Assembly: GCA_934644965.1 (NCBI GenBank)
Contig: CAKUDG010000002.1
Location: forward strand, 62,001-126,000
Reading direction: 5' to 3'
Length of the DNA stretch: 64,000 nt
Origin: an uncultured Victivallales bacterium
Lineage (GTDB): Bacteria > Verrucomicrobiota > Lentisphaeria > Victivallales > UBA1829
Shown: piece after piece, positions 50,915-59,640 of the stretch
Position numbering within the stretch: the first letter of the stretch is position 1
Layout: each line of letters opens with the position of its first letter
Notes under the pieces: generated by a model
Seen by the model: the letters and a program-made list of their open reading frames with translations, nothing else
What the model was told of the DNA's origin: nothing
Database searches by the model: none
Made by a program: the position numbers and the translations under genes

Positions 50915-52312
50915 TCACGGCTGACTGCTGTTTGCCTCCCGGAAGATCATGACGCTTTTCAGAATTTCCAGCGCCCGCTCCAGCTGGAGATCCCGGACCG
51001 GATTCGGAATGAGCGGCTTGACTTCTCCCGGGAAGAGCGAAATCTGATTGGCCAGCGCGGCATCGTGCGCAGGAGAAAGCACCACGGATATGTCCGGAGC
51101 CACCCCGTTTCCGTGGATGACTCTCCGGCTGGGCGTATAATATTTCGCCGTGGTGATGCGCAGGACGGAATCCTCTTCAAAGGGAATAATGCTTTGAACG
51201 GATCCCTTGCCGAAGGTTTTTGCCCCGATCAGAATGGCTCGTTTGTGATCTTGCATGCAGGCGGCGAAGATTTCCGCGGCGCTGGCGGAATTGCCGTTGA
51301 CGAGAACGGCTAGAGGAATGTCCAGGATTTTTCCGCAGTCAATGGCGGTATGACGGGTCTTGGATTCCCCGCGCCCCTCAATGGAGACAACCGGCGAACC
51401 GGTCTTGATGAAACGGCTGCAGACTTCCACGCCGGAATCGAGTAGTCCTCCCGGATTTCCGCGGACATCGACGATCAGGGCCTTCATGTTTTCTTTTTTC
51501 AGTTTTTCCAGTGCCTTGTCCAGATCCTCCGCAGTGGAAGCGCTGAACTGATTGATCCGGAGATATCCGATGCCGTCTTCAAGCATGTGCGCACCTGTAA
51601 CGGTGCTGTTGCTGATGAGTGCACGTTTGAGCACAACATCCCGGCTTTTGTCTTCGGAGGGACGGTAAATTTTCAGTTTGAGTTCGGCTCCCAGTTCGCC
51701 GCGGATGGCGTTGACTGCCTGGTCCATATTCATGGACGTGGTGGGAACACCGTCAATTTCCACAATGATGTCCCCGCTTTTGAGCCCGGCGTGCGCACTG
51801 GGGGAGTCGGGAACGACGAAGATGATTTCGAGAAAGCGGTTGCGCATCGTGAGAGTTGTCCCGATCCCGGCGAATTGCCCCGCATGCTCATCTGTGAGTT
51901 CCTTGAAACGCCTGGCCTGTTCATAGGAACTGAAGGGATCCAGTTCCTGAAGCATGCCTTTGATCGCGGCACGGAAGAGTTCGTCGTAAGAGGTTTTTTC
52001 CTTGTCGACATAGGTGTTGCGGAGAATGGTCATGGCGCGTACGAAGTCCATGGCGGCAGCATAGGCATCCTCTTCCTTCTCCTCTTCCTTGTTCTCTTCC
52101 TCTTTCCCGTCTTTTGCGGGATCGGCTTCTTCCCCCGCGGGGGAATTCTCCTCATCGGGAACAGCCTCCGTCTTTCCTGGAACGGCTTTTTTTTCTCCAT
52201 CCGGCGCGGCTGAGGGGGATTCCTGGGCATGAAGGGAAAAAGTCAGGAAAAAAAGCAGAAGAAGCACGCATTCTGCTTTTTTGGACAAGCGGCGGCAGGC
52301 AACGTTCCGCAT
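50915..52312 (-). CDS. C-terminal processing peptidase (S41 family)
   Basis: A 465-aa periplasmic serine protease of the CtpA/Tsp type, degrading or trimming proteins from their C-termini. Signal peptide (ECVLLLLFFLTFSLHAQ), then a low-complexity Glu/Lys/Asp linker (about 35-83). An N-terminal helical region with LDPFSSY, a PDZ domain (about 145-215; GIGTTLTMRN, SAHAGLKSGDIIVEIDG) and the protease core: Ser in VNGNSASAAEIF and the general-base Lys in FGKGSVQSIIPF. AAAGG six bases upstream supports the ATG at 52312. It appears to be a single gene. Confidence 0.94.
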   Translation of the reverse strand: MRNVACRRLSKKAECVLLLLFFLTFSLHAQESPSAAPDGEKKAVPGKTEAVPDEENSPAGEEADPAKDGKEEENKEEEKEEDAYAAAMDFVRAMTILRNTYVDKEKTSYDELFRAAIKGMLQELDPFSSYEQARRFKELTDEHAGQFAGIGTTLTMRNRFLEIIFVVPDSPSAHAGLKSGDIIVEIDGVPTTSMNMDQAVNAIRGELGAELKLKIYRPSEDKSRDVVLKRALISNSTVTGAHMLEDGIGYLRINQFSASTAEDLDKALEKLKKENMKALIVDVRGNPGGLLDSGVEVCSRFIKTGSPVVSIEGRGESKTRHTAIDCGKILDIPLAVLVNGNSASAAEIFAACMQDHKRAILIGAKTFGKGSVQSIIPFEEDSVLRITTAKYYTPSRRVIHGNGVAPDISVVLSPAHDAALANQISLFPGEVKPLIPNPVRDLQLERALEILKSVMIFREANSSQP

Positions 52313-52477
52313 GGGAGACCTTTCTGTATCTGTGTTTTGGAGAATCCGTTTTTTTGATTCTGTAATGTAATGCTCCGGAGTGTTTCTTTCAACAGGGAAG
52401 GGGGCTTTTTCTCGGGAATATCTCCCCCAAGAGAGAGATTCCGTGCGGCGAAGCGCTTTTTCTTTCCGGAGATGGCT

Positions 52478-52506
52478 TTGACAAAATCAGAATGAAACTG
52501 TATAGT
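52478..52506 (+). promoter_or_regulatory. promoter of the yebC-ruvC unit
   Basis: A consensus -35 TTGACA (52478-52483), a 17-bp spacer and -10 TATAGT (52501-52506): among the best sigma-70-like promoters in the window, about 80 bp upstream of yebC. Confidence 0.75.
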
Positions 52507-52586
52507 ATGAACTTAAAAGTTTTTTTCGTGAAAACTGAAAACAGCAACATTCAAATTTTTAACCTGCAAGGAAGAGGCGTTACACC

Positions 52587-53348
52587 ATGTCCGGTCATAG
52601 CAAATGGGCGAATATCAAACATAAGAAGGAAGCGACTGACAAAAAGAAAGGTCAGATGTTTTCCAAAATCGCAAAAGAAATCATGGTCGCCGTGAAACAG
52701 GGCGGCAAGGACCCCAATGCCAATATCAAACTCAGAATGGCGCTGACTTCGGCACGGGCGGCGAACATGCCCCGGGAAAATATCGAAAGAGCGATCAAAA
52801 AAGGCGCCGGAGAACTCGGGAATGTGGTGTATGAGGAAATCGTATATGAAGGATATGCGCCCGGCGGCGTGGCGGTGATTGTCGAATGCCTCACCGACAA
52901 TCGGAACAGAACGATCAGCGAAGTCCGCCTGGTCTTTGACCGCAACGGCGGCAATCTTGCAAACTCCGGCGCTGTTGCCTGGATGTTCCAGAGGAAGGCG
53001 CATTTCGTCGTGGAAGGTGAAAACGCGGATGAAAATAAATTGATGGATATCGTCCTCGATGCAGGAGCCGACGATATCGAATCCGACGGTGAAATGGCGG
53101 AAATCTGGGGCGCTCCCGAAGCCTTCAATGATATCGCGAAGGCGCTGGAAGATGCCGGGATTGCAACCACGGAGGCGGGGATTGTCCGCAAGCCGGAAAA
53201 CACCGTGGGCGTCCGTGAACTCACCGTGGCCCAGCAGGTTCTGCGCCTGATCGACCGTCTGGAAGAGCTTGACGACGTGCAGTCTGTCAACAGCAACGCC
53301 GATATCGCAAGCGAAGCGCTTGACGAACTCGAAAAAATGGAAGACTGA
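52587..53348 (+). CDS. YebC/TACO1-family protein (translation/transcription factor)
   Basis: A 253-aa protein of the universally distributed YebC family, proposed to relieve ribosome stalling at polyproline and in some species to act as a DNA-binding regulator. The start MSGHSKWANIKHKKEA is the family hallmark, followed by FSKIAKEIMVAVKQGG, MPRENIERAIKKG, YEGYAPGGVAVIVECLTDN and FDRNGGNLANSGAVAWMF. Length is normal. It is the first gene before ruvC, a common pairing in bacteria. Confidence 0.96.
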   Translation: MSGHSKWANIKHKKEATDKKKGQMFSKIAKEIMVAVKQGGKDPNANIKLRMALTSARAANMPRENIERAIKKGAGELGNVVYEEIVYEGYAPGGVAVIVECLTDNRNRTISEVRLVFDRNGGNLANSGAVAWMFQRKAHFVVEGENADENKLMDIVLDAGADDIESDGEMAEIWGAPEAFNDIAKALEDAGIATTEAGIVRKPENTVGVRELTVAQQVLRLIDRLEELDDVQSVNSNADIASEALDELEKMED

Positions 53349-53400
53349 TCCTGGATTCTGCTCTTCCTCCTGGACAGTCCGGCACCAAGATGATTATGCG

Positions 53401-53910
53401 ATGATTATACTTGGAATTGATACCGCGATTCGCAAAACCGGATACGGAGTCATTGAAATGACCTCCGCATCGAAGATCCGGATTCTCGACTGCGGTGTGA
53501 TTGCCAACAAGGCGGGACTGCCGCACAGCGAGTGTCTGCGCCGTCTGTATGGCGGCGTGGAAGAGCTGGTGCGGAGTTTCCGTCCGGACGCCGCCTCGAT
53601 GGAAAGCGCATTTGTCTCCCGCAATATCCGAACCGCGATGATTCTGAGTCTTGCCCGGGGTGCGGTCATCGCCTCCCTTGCCGGACTGTCCATTCCAGTA
53701 TATGAATATTCCCCGAAGAGTGCCAAGCGGGCAGCCACGGGAAACGGTTCGGCTTCCAAGAAACAGGTGGCGGCCGTGCTGGCATCCATCTGTCAGCTGG
53801 ATGTTTCGACCATCCCGGATGATTCGACGGACGCTCTGGCACTGGCCGTCTGTCATGGCAGCATGGCCTGCCGGCCCGAAATGAAAGGCTTCCTTCCGGA
53901 TCCCGTTTGA
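53401..53910 (+). CDS. ruvC: Holliday junction resolvase RuvC
   Basis: A 169-aa nuclease that resolves Holliday junctions by symmetrical nicks, working with RuvAB. The acidic tetrad is visible: D7 in ILGIDTA, E in MESAFVSRN, and the two Asp of DDSTDALALAVCH. The basic loop PKSAKRAATGNGSASKKQ matches the DNA-binding region. The ATG at 53401 begins the homology. It lies 52 bp after yebC, and translation starts in a duplicated ATGATTAT stretch. RuvA and RuvB are not in the window. Confidence 0.95.
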   Translation: MIILGIDTAIRKTGYGVIEMTSASKIRILDCGVIANKAGLPHSECLRRLYGGVEELVRSFRPDAASMESAFVSRNIRTAMILSLARGAVIASLAGLSIPVYEYSPKSAKRAATGNGSASKKQVAAVLASICQLDVSTIPDDSTDALALAVCHGSMACRPEMKGFLPDPV

Positions 53911-53989
53911 AACCTTGCAGTCTTTCCGTTTGATAAATTCCTGTTCCGGGTGTAGATTAGAATGCGCGTTGTAACAACAGAAAGGTTCG

Positions 53990-54775
53990 ATGAACATGAA
54001 ACTGACAAAATACGGCCGGAGGGAATGGCTGGGATCGGGGGCGCTCGCATTCATTCTGATTCTTCTGTCCATAATCCTTGCGGCGTTGGGGGCTTTCACT
54101 TTCGGCACAGCGCTCTATCTGCTTGTCTTCATCATTCTTCTCTGGGTGGCGCTGGCGGCGTTTTTCCGGGATCCGGAAAGAGAGATTCCTGTGTCTGCGA
54201 CATCCGTTGTCTCTCCCGCCGACGGCGTGATTCGGGATATCGAACTGCTCAAATGCGATTCCTGCGAATCCGAAGAGCTGAAAAAGCTCTTTGCCGGGAA
54301 AGACATGCTCAGGATCGGCATCTTTCTTTCCGTTTTTGATGTGCATCTGAACCGGGCTCCCGTCGACTGGACTCTTTCCTTCAAGTATTACAAGAAGGGC
54401 GCTTTCCATGATGCCAGAGACGGCAGGGCAGGGCGTGAAAATGAATCCATGCTTGTCGGTGGCATCGGTTCGATAGACGGTATTCGTTTCCCTGTTGCCG
54501 TGAAACAGATTTCTGGTGCCGTTGCCAGAAGAATTGTCTGCCCCGTGGAGCCTGGCGCTGTCTTGAAAAAAGGGGAACGTTACGGCATGATCAAGTTCGG
54601 CTCACGGACGGAATTGTATCTGCCCGCGGGCAAATGTTTTGAAGTGAATGTCAAGGTCGGCGACCGGGTTTTCGGGGGGACCACCATTGTGGCGGATATC
54701 CTTCCCGCGGCGAAGGAGAAGAATTTCTTTTCCGAGGATTCCAGTTCGTGCGTCTGCGCCGAAGAAAAGAAATAA
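53990..54775 (+). CDS. psd: phosphatidylserine decarboxylase proenzyme
   Basis: A 261-aa short-form (PSD-A-type) enzyme converting phosphatidylserine to phosphatidylethanolamine at the inner membrane. It is made as a proenzyme that cleaves itself at a Gly-Ser to form the pyruvoyl cofactor; here GS lies in MIKFGSRTELYL. Two hydrophobic helices (ALAFILILLSIILAALGAF and ALYLLVFIILLWVALAAF) precede FFRDPERE, then VVSPADGVIRDI and FLSVFDVHLNRAPVDW, all hallmarks. The C-terminus adds a short Cys/Ser tail. It is followed 119 bp later by pssA, the preceding pathway step. Confidence 0.95.
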   Translation: MNMKLTKYGRREWLGSGALAFILILLSIILAALGAFTFGTALYLLVFIILLWVALAAFFRDPEREIPVSATSVVSPADGVIRDIELLKCDSCESEELKKLFAGKDMLRIGIFLSVFDVHLNRAPVDWTLSFKYYKKGAFHDARDGRAGRENESMLVGGIGSIDGIRFPVAVKQISGAVARRIVCPVEPGAVLKKGERYGMIKFGSRTELYLPAGKCFEVNVKVGDRVFGGTTIVADILPAAKEKNFFSEDSSSCVCAEEKK

Positions 54776-54894
54776 TCCCGCCGGAAGTCTCTGGACAGGA
54801 GTGGAATAATAGGGACAAGTCCTGTTTTCCCCATTCATTTGTCCTCTCCGTCCTGTAAAAAATTTTTTCACTCCGGGAAAAGGACCTCCCGCTT

Positions 54895-55737
54895 ATGAAA
54901 CAGAAATTCAGAGACCTTCTGGAACGAAACCGCTGGATCAAGTGGATTCCGAATGCTTTGACACTCTGTAATTCCCTCTGCGGTTTCGCCGCGATTCTGA
55001 TTACGTTGCAGGCTTATCGGTATACACGGCTTTTCGATATTGCCGGTGTTCTCGCCATCAGCGCCGGAATGATCCTTTTTGCAATGGTCTTTGATGCGCT
55101 CGACGGTTTCGCTGCACGGATCCTCAATGCCGCCAGCATGCACGGACTGCAGATGGATTCGCTTTCGGACATGGTCACCTTCGGTGTGGCTCCAGCCACT
55201 GTTGTTGCGGTCATGGCGCACAACATGCGGGAACTGGCGCGCGGGCAGTTCCTGGTGGTGTGGTTTTTTTCGGCCGTTTATCTGGGATGCGCCGCACTGC
55301 GTCTGGCAACATACAACGTGCATGCGATTCTGGAAAAGAAAAGCGGAGAAAAATTTTCCGGACTGCCATCTCCGGGCGCAGCTGCAGCCATCTGTTCGCT
55401 GGTGATCTACTGCGCCTACCGGGCAGGAGAAATCAAAACCATCATTTCCTTCCTCCCGATCTATGCGGCGATTCTGGGGCTCCTGATGGTGAGCAAGGTG
55501 CCGTATACTCATTTTGGGAAATGGATTGTTTCCACAAAGCGCAACAAAAAACGCCTGCTTGTCCTGGTGGGACTGCTGCTCCTGGTTTCCTGGAGACCGA
55601 TTGAAGCGTTTGTGGTGATTGTGAATGCGTACGTCGTCTGGGGGCCGATCTCATATTGTGCCGTGAAACTGGGATTCCTGAAAAACACCGAGGAGATGAT
55701 CCGCGAGCAGGAACGGATGAAAAAGGAGTGGAAATGA
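54895..55737 (+). CDS. pssA: CDP-diacylglycerol-serine O-phosphatidyltransferase
   Basis: A 280-aa polytopic membrane enzyme joining serine to CDP-diacylglycerol, giving phosphatidylserine for the neighbouring decarboxylase. The CDP-alcohol phosphatidyltransferase motif is intact: DALDGFAARILNAASMHG followed by LQMDSLSD, i.e. D-x2-D-G-x2-A-R-x8-G-x3-D-x3-D. About seven to eight hydrophobic segments are visible, e.g. IAGVLAISAGMILFAMVF and LVLVGLLLLVSW. The last four bases overlap the epimerase start (ATGA). Confidence 0.95.
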   Translation: MKQKFRDLLERNRWIKWIPNALTLCNSLCGFAAILITLQAYRYTRLFDIAGVLAISAGMILFAMVFDALDGFAARILNAASMHGLQMDSLSDMVTFGVAPATVVAVMAHNMRELARGQFLVVWFFSAVYLGCAALRLATYNVHAILEKKSGEKFSGLPSPGAAAAICSLVIYCAYRAGEIKTIISFLPIYAAILGLLMVSKVPYTHFGKWIVSTKRNKKRLLVLVGLLLLVSWRPIEAFVVIVNAYVVWGPISYCAVKLGFLKNTEEMIREQERMKKEWK

Positions 55738-56699
55738 AAATTCTGATTACCGGAGGCGCCGGATTTATCGGGGGTCATCTAACTGAGGCGCTGCTCCGTT
55801 CCGGACATCAAGTCGCCGTCATGGACGACCTTTCTACGGGCAGGCTGGAAAATCTGACTGCGGTCAAGGATCACCCCCGTTTGAAGGTGTCTGTGGACGA
55901 TGTGATCACAAGTCCACGCCTGGAAGAAATGATCCGGGATTGTGACTGCATTTTTCATCTTGCCGCCGCCGTCGGAGTGGAACTTGTCGTGCACGATCCC
56001 GTCAGAACGATTATGACGAATGTAAAGGGCACGGAACGGATTCTCTCCCTCTCCGCGCAACTCGGGAAAAGATGCATTCTCGCTTCCACAAGCGAAGTCT
56101 ATGGAAAATCCACCCGCCCCAGATTCTCTGAATCGGATGATCTGCTCATCGGGCCTCCCACGCATTCCAGATGGTCTTATGCATGCAGTAAACTCCTCGA
56201 TGAATTCCTCCTGATGGCTTATCAGCGCAACTGCGGACTCTTCGGAACGGTGGTCCGTTTCTTCAATACCGTCGGCCCGCGTCAGACCGGGCGTTACGGC
56301 ATGGTTCTTCCCCGTTTCGTTTCCGCCGCTCTGGCCGGAGAGCCTTTGAAAGTCTATGGATCGGGGGAACAGACCCGCTGTTTCTGTCATGTCGCGGATA
56401 CGGTCCGTGCCCTTGAAATGCTGATCCCGCTCCCCGAAGAACAGCTCTCTGGGCGCATTTTCAATATCGGAAGTTCACGTAGTGTGTCCATACGGGAACT
56501 CGCTGAGATGGTCATCCAGCGGACTGGCAGTTCTTCCCCTCTTGAGTACGTCCCTTACTCGGAAGCCTATGAAGCAGGATTCGAGGATATGCTCCATCGT
56601 GCTCCGGATTGTGAAAAAATCAAGACTGTTTGCGGCTGGCAGGCGGAAATCCCGCTCGAAAACATTATTGACGATGTCGCCACATCCATGCGTGCCTGA
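55734..56699 (+). CDS. NAD-dependent sugar-nucleotide epimerase/dehydratase
   Basis: A 321-aa extended short-chain dehydrogenase/reductase acting on a nucleotide sugar. Rossmann motif ITGGAGFIGGHL (residues 4-15), CIFHLAAAVGV, STSEVYGKS, the catalytic YACSK and VRFFNTVGPRQTGRYGMVLP. It most resembles UDP-glucose 4-epimerase or UDP-glucuronate decarboxylase relatives; the exact substrate is uncertain. AAGGAG five or six bases upstream of the ATG at 55734 and a four-base overlap with pssA indicate coupled translation. Envelope polysaccharide or glycolipid precursor supply is a plausible role. Confidence 0.88.
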   Translation: MKILITGGAGFIGGHLTEALLRSGHQVAVMDDLSTGRLENLTAVKDHPRLKVSVDDVITSPRLEEMIRDCDCIFHLAAAVGVELVVHDPVRTIMTNVKGTERILSLSAQLGKRCILASTSEVYGKSTRPRFSESDDLLIGPPTHSRWSYACSKLLDEFLLMAYQRNCGLFGTVVRFFNTVGPRQTGRYGMVLPRFVSAALAGEPLKVYGSGEQTRCFCHVADTVRALEMLIPLPEEQLSGRIFNIGSSRSVSIRELAEMVIQRTGSSSPLEYVPYSEAYEAGFEDMLHRAPDCEKIKTVCGWQAEIPLENIIDDVATSMRA

Positions 56700-56988
56700 G
56701 TCCTGACTAAACGCCAGAAGAAAAACCATCCCTTTCCGGAGGGCAGCTCATTTTTTCCCATCCGGAAAAATGAAATGATCTCCATGCAATGGCTTGATGC
56801 AATAGTTTTTTCCCCTCAAAAAAATTCTTTGGCATTTTTCCTTTTTCCGGAGAATGAGAAAAAGAACGGTTTGTAGGAAGAGGAGAAAACGGGCGCTTCT
56901 TCAAAAAAAAGAGTTTTTTCCCCGGGAAAGACATGAAAGAAAAAGAAAGGCGCAAGAAAAAAAGTCCCCCCCTGCCTTTTTTCCCGTT

Positions 56989-57432
56989 TTATTCCGGAAA
57001 GGAAAGATTTTTCCTTTCTGGCGGGACCTTTTCTTTCTTCAAGGGATCCAGGATTCTTCGCAATTCCTCGGCCAGAGCCTTCAGTCTGTGGGGCTTCGGG
57101 AGAAATCCGACCGCACCGTTTGCCAGAAGGTCCGTCACCGATTCCTCTGAAACAAAACCGCTGGAAAGCAGGACCTTCACATCCGGATCAATTTCATGAA
57201 GCTGATAAAATGTGTTGTGCCCCCCGAGCTTCGGCATGACCATATCCAGAAGAACCAGATCAATCTGGTGGGGATTGTCCCGATAAATCGAAACCGCATC
57301 TTCTCCGTTTTCCGCAAGAAGAACCGAATACCCGAGATTCTGCAGTGCTTCAATCAAGAAATCCCATACTGTTTCCTGATCATCCACGATCAGAATGGTT
57401 TCATTGCCCCCGGGCAGCTTTTCCATAGCCAT
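56989..57432 (-). CDS. single-domain response regulator (CheY-like receiver)
   Basis: A 147-aa protein consisting only of a receiver domain: ETILIVDDQETVWDF (acid pocket), LVLLDMVMPKLGG (phospho-Asp), the switch Ser in LLSSGFV and Lys in LPKPHRLKAL. The PGGNETILIVDD start is typical of receivers that follow hybrid sensor kinases, yet no kinase gene adjoins it. It has no output domain, so it likely acts in a phosphorelay or by protein contact. A strong promoter (57491-57518) serves it. Confidence 0.92.
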   Translation of the reverse strand: MAMEKLPGGNETILIVDDQETVWDFLIEALQNLGYSVLLAENGEDAVSIYRDNPHQIDLVLLDMVMPKLGGHNTFYQLHEIDPDVKVLLSSGFVSEESVTDLLANGAVGFLPKPHRLKALAEELRRILDPLKKEKVPPERKNLSFPE

Positions 57433-57490
57433 AGATTCTTCTTTCCCCCTGTTGTTATTAAAAAAATGGCCCTTCTTTTTTTCCGCTGTA

Positions 57491-57518
57491 ATTATAATAA
57501 AAAAGATAAAAAAGTCAA
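57491..57518 (-). promoter_or_regulatory. promoter of the solitary receiver gene
   Basis: On the minus strand TTGACT (57513-57518) and a perfect TATAAT (57491-57496), 16 bp apart, about 60 bp upstream of the ATG. The spacer is an A/T run. Confidence 0.65.
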
Positions 57519-57632
57519 GTGTGTGAAGCTTCCTCCCATATAAAAAAAGACGGGATTTCGGCTAGCTTTTCTTTTCCTTCTTCTCCTTCCTTTTCACGGC
57601 ATCATCCCCTGTTTCATCTGCAGGGCAGGGAA

Positions 57633-57737
57633 ATGACGGAGCGGGAAATTCAATACGAAATCAATAAAAGGGAAAAAAAAGACAGAAAAAAGGGAATCCG
57701 GAACAGACAGCAATGGGAAAAAACTGTCGAAGACTGA
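57633..57737 (+). CDS. doubtful small ORF (34 aa)
   Basis: MTEREIQYEINKREKKD... is a highly charged Lys/Glu/Arg peptide with a GGGCAGGG-like ribosome site next to the ATG. A small CTTGC/GCAAG palindrome follows. It has no recognised family and the region is otherwise empty; it may be chance. Confidence 0.2.
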   Translation: MTEREIQYEINKREKKDRKKGIRNRQQWEKTVED

Positions 57738-58031
57738 CTTGCAGCAAGAACTGTACGAGAAAATTTTATAAAAAATCAACTCTGAAAGGAAACATCACTC
57801 GGGAATCATGCTCCTCCACTCTCCTGTGCGAAGAAAAGAAGGACTGACTGAGACAAAGAAAATCCCCCATCCTGAACGGGGAAATGGGAATGACCTTTTT
57901 TGCGTTCGGGATAGGGGGAGAAGATCCTGAGGGATTCCATTCCGCGCCCGGAAAATCTTTTCATAAAAAAAGTTCTGAACGGAAGTTCCGTGTGATGCGG
58001 AAAAGATCAGGATGGGAGAGACTTTGCCGAC

Positions 58032-59234
58032 TTAATACCTGTGCTGAGCACTTTTTGCGAGAGTGCGCAGACGCAGGGAATTGAGGCGGATGAATCCGGA
58101 AGCATCCTGCTGGTTGTAGACATCGTCTTCCTCGAAAGTGGAGAGATTGACGTCGTAGAGGCTGTAGGGAGAACGTCTTCCCGTGACATGGCACGCACCC
58201 TTGAAGAGTTTGACCCTGACCTCTCCGGAGACGAATCTCTGGCTTTCCGTAATCGCCGCCTGCAGCATTTCTCTCTCCGGCGCATACCAGAATCCATTGT
58301 AAACGAGTCTGGCATAAGTGGGGATGAAGGAATCACGGAGGAACATGACCTCTCTGTCCATCGTGATTTCTTCGAGTCCGCGATGAGCGTAGTGAAGGAT
58401 GGTTCCGGCGGGAGTTTCATAGACTCCGCGCGACTTCATGCCCACGAAGCGGTTTTCCACAATGTCAACTCTTCCGACGGCATGTTTCGACCCGAGTTCA
58501 TTGAGTCTGCGCATGATGTTGGCGGGGGAAAGAGACTCCCCGTTGACCTTGACGGGAATCCCTTTTTCAAATTCGATCACCACATCTTCCGGCGCATCCG
58601 CCGCCTGAGAGAGGGGTTTTGTCATGACGCTGATGTCTTCCGGACATTCCTGCCAGGGATCCTCCAGGATTCCTCCTTCAAAGGAGATATGGAGAAGATT
58701 GCGGTCCATGGAATAGGGCTTTTTGAGTGTGCTGCTGACGGGAATATCGTTCTTGTGAGCGTATTCGATCATTTCAGAACGGGATTTGAAATGCCAGTTC
58801 GGATCCCTCCAGGCTGCGATGACTTTGATGTTGGGATCCAGTGCATAGGCCGCGAGTTCAAAACGGACCTGGTCGTTTCCCTTTCCAGTTGCGCCGTGGC
58901 AGATGGCGTCAGCCCCTTCCTGTTTGGCGATTTCGACCAGGCGTTTCCCGATCAGGGGACGCGCAATGGAAGTCCCGAGCAGATAATTCCCTTCATAGAT
59001 CGCATTGGCCTGCATCATCGGGAAAATGAAATCGCGTGCGAATTCCTCGGTCAGATCCTCCACATAACATTTGGATGCGCCTGTGCGGATGGCCTTTGCC
59101 TCCACACCCGCGGTTTCTTCCGCCTGGCCGACGTCTGCGCAGAAACCGATGACTTCCGCATTATAGGTTTCCTTGACCCATTTGACAATCACGGAGGTGT
59201 CGAGTCCTCCCGAATAGGCAACGACTACTTTCAT
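58032..59234 (-). CDS. argG: argininosuccinate synthase
   Basis: A 400-aa cytoplasmic enzyme joining citrulline and aspartate with ATP, the penultimate step of arginine synthesis. The ATP loop is VVAYSGGLDTSVIVKWV at the N-terminus. Further marks: CHGATGKGNDQVRFEL, IAAWRDPNW, GIPVKVNGESLSP, NRFVGMKSRGVYETPAGTILHYAHRGLE and the ALYNGFWYAPER-like YNGFWYAPERE. Length is typical. GAGGAGC lies just upstream of the start. No other arg gene adjoins, so it seems monocistronic. Confidence 0.97.
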   Translation of the reverse strand: MKVVVAYSGGLDTSVIVKWVKETYNAEVIGFCADVGQAEETAGVEAKAIRTGASKCYVEDLTEEFARDFIFPMMQANAIYEGNYLLGTSIARPLIGKRLVEIAKQEGADAICHGATGKGNDQVRFELAAYALDPNIKVIAAWRDPNWHFKSRSEMIEYAHKNDIPVSSTLKKPYSMDRNLLHISFEGGILEDPWQECPEDISVMTKPLSQAADAPEDVVIEFEKGIPVKVNGESLSPANIMRRLNELGSKHAVGRVDIVENRFVGMKSRGVYETPAGTILHYAHRGLEEITMDREVMFLRDSFIPTYARLVYNGFWYAPEREMLQAAITESQRFVSGEVRVKLFKGACHVTGRRSPYSLYDVNLSTFEEDDVYNQQDASGFIRLNSLRLRTLAKSAQHRY

Positions 59235-59640
59235 TTCATGCTCCTCTTGCTTGTTGAACCATGATTTTTATCAGATCGTTTTTTTCATTCTTTTACAATG
59301 CCATGCCAAGGCGTTTTTTTCCACTCCTCCGGACCGGAAAGAACGGAAAAAATCTCTTTTTCTCCTTTGCCTGCTTTCCTCCCGGATGGAAAAACATCCA
59401 TTCCGGAAGTATATTCTCAGAATGGATCAGCCCTTGAATGCAGATCTGGAAAACTGTGTTCAGATCGAAACGCGGAGCAATGCTGTTTTTTCCTCCCTCT
59501 TTTTCCTCCCTCTCTGCCGGAGGGAAAGAAAAGCCGGAAAAGACTGAAACGCGGCTTGCAGGAGACACTCCACCGCGTGAACAGATAAAGAAAGATCCTC
59601 CGCCGGAGATTTCCCGGCGGAGAGAAGGCGTTTACACATC
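59235..59640. other. divergent intergenic region argG / Minf_1886
   Basis: A 406-bp T-rich region. Beyond the 5'-leader hairpin at 59598-59622 I see no gene and no clear promoter pair. Confidence 0.5.
59598..59622 (+). promoter_or_regulatory. leader hairpin before the Minf_1886-like gene
   Basis: A 9-bp GC-rich stem CTCCGCCGG (59598-59606) / CCGGCGGAG (59614-59622) with a 7-nt loop, ending 18 bp before the ATG. Part of the ribosome-site region (GGAG) is in the stem, so it may limit initiation. It cannot be a terminator of a preceding gene, since argG diverges. Confidence 0.5.

Larger units (their letters stand above)
57433..58031. other. intergenic region with promoter; one doubtful short ORF
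   Basis: About 600 bp between the receiver gene (minus) and argG (minus). It has the promoter at 57491-57518 and one doubtful short ORF (57633-57737). The remainder shows weak inverted repeats but no assured terminator for argG. Confidence 0.5.
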
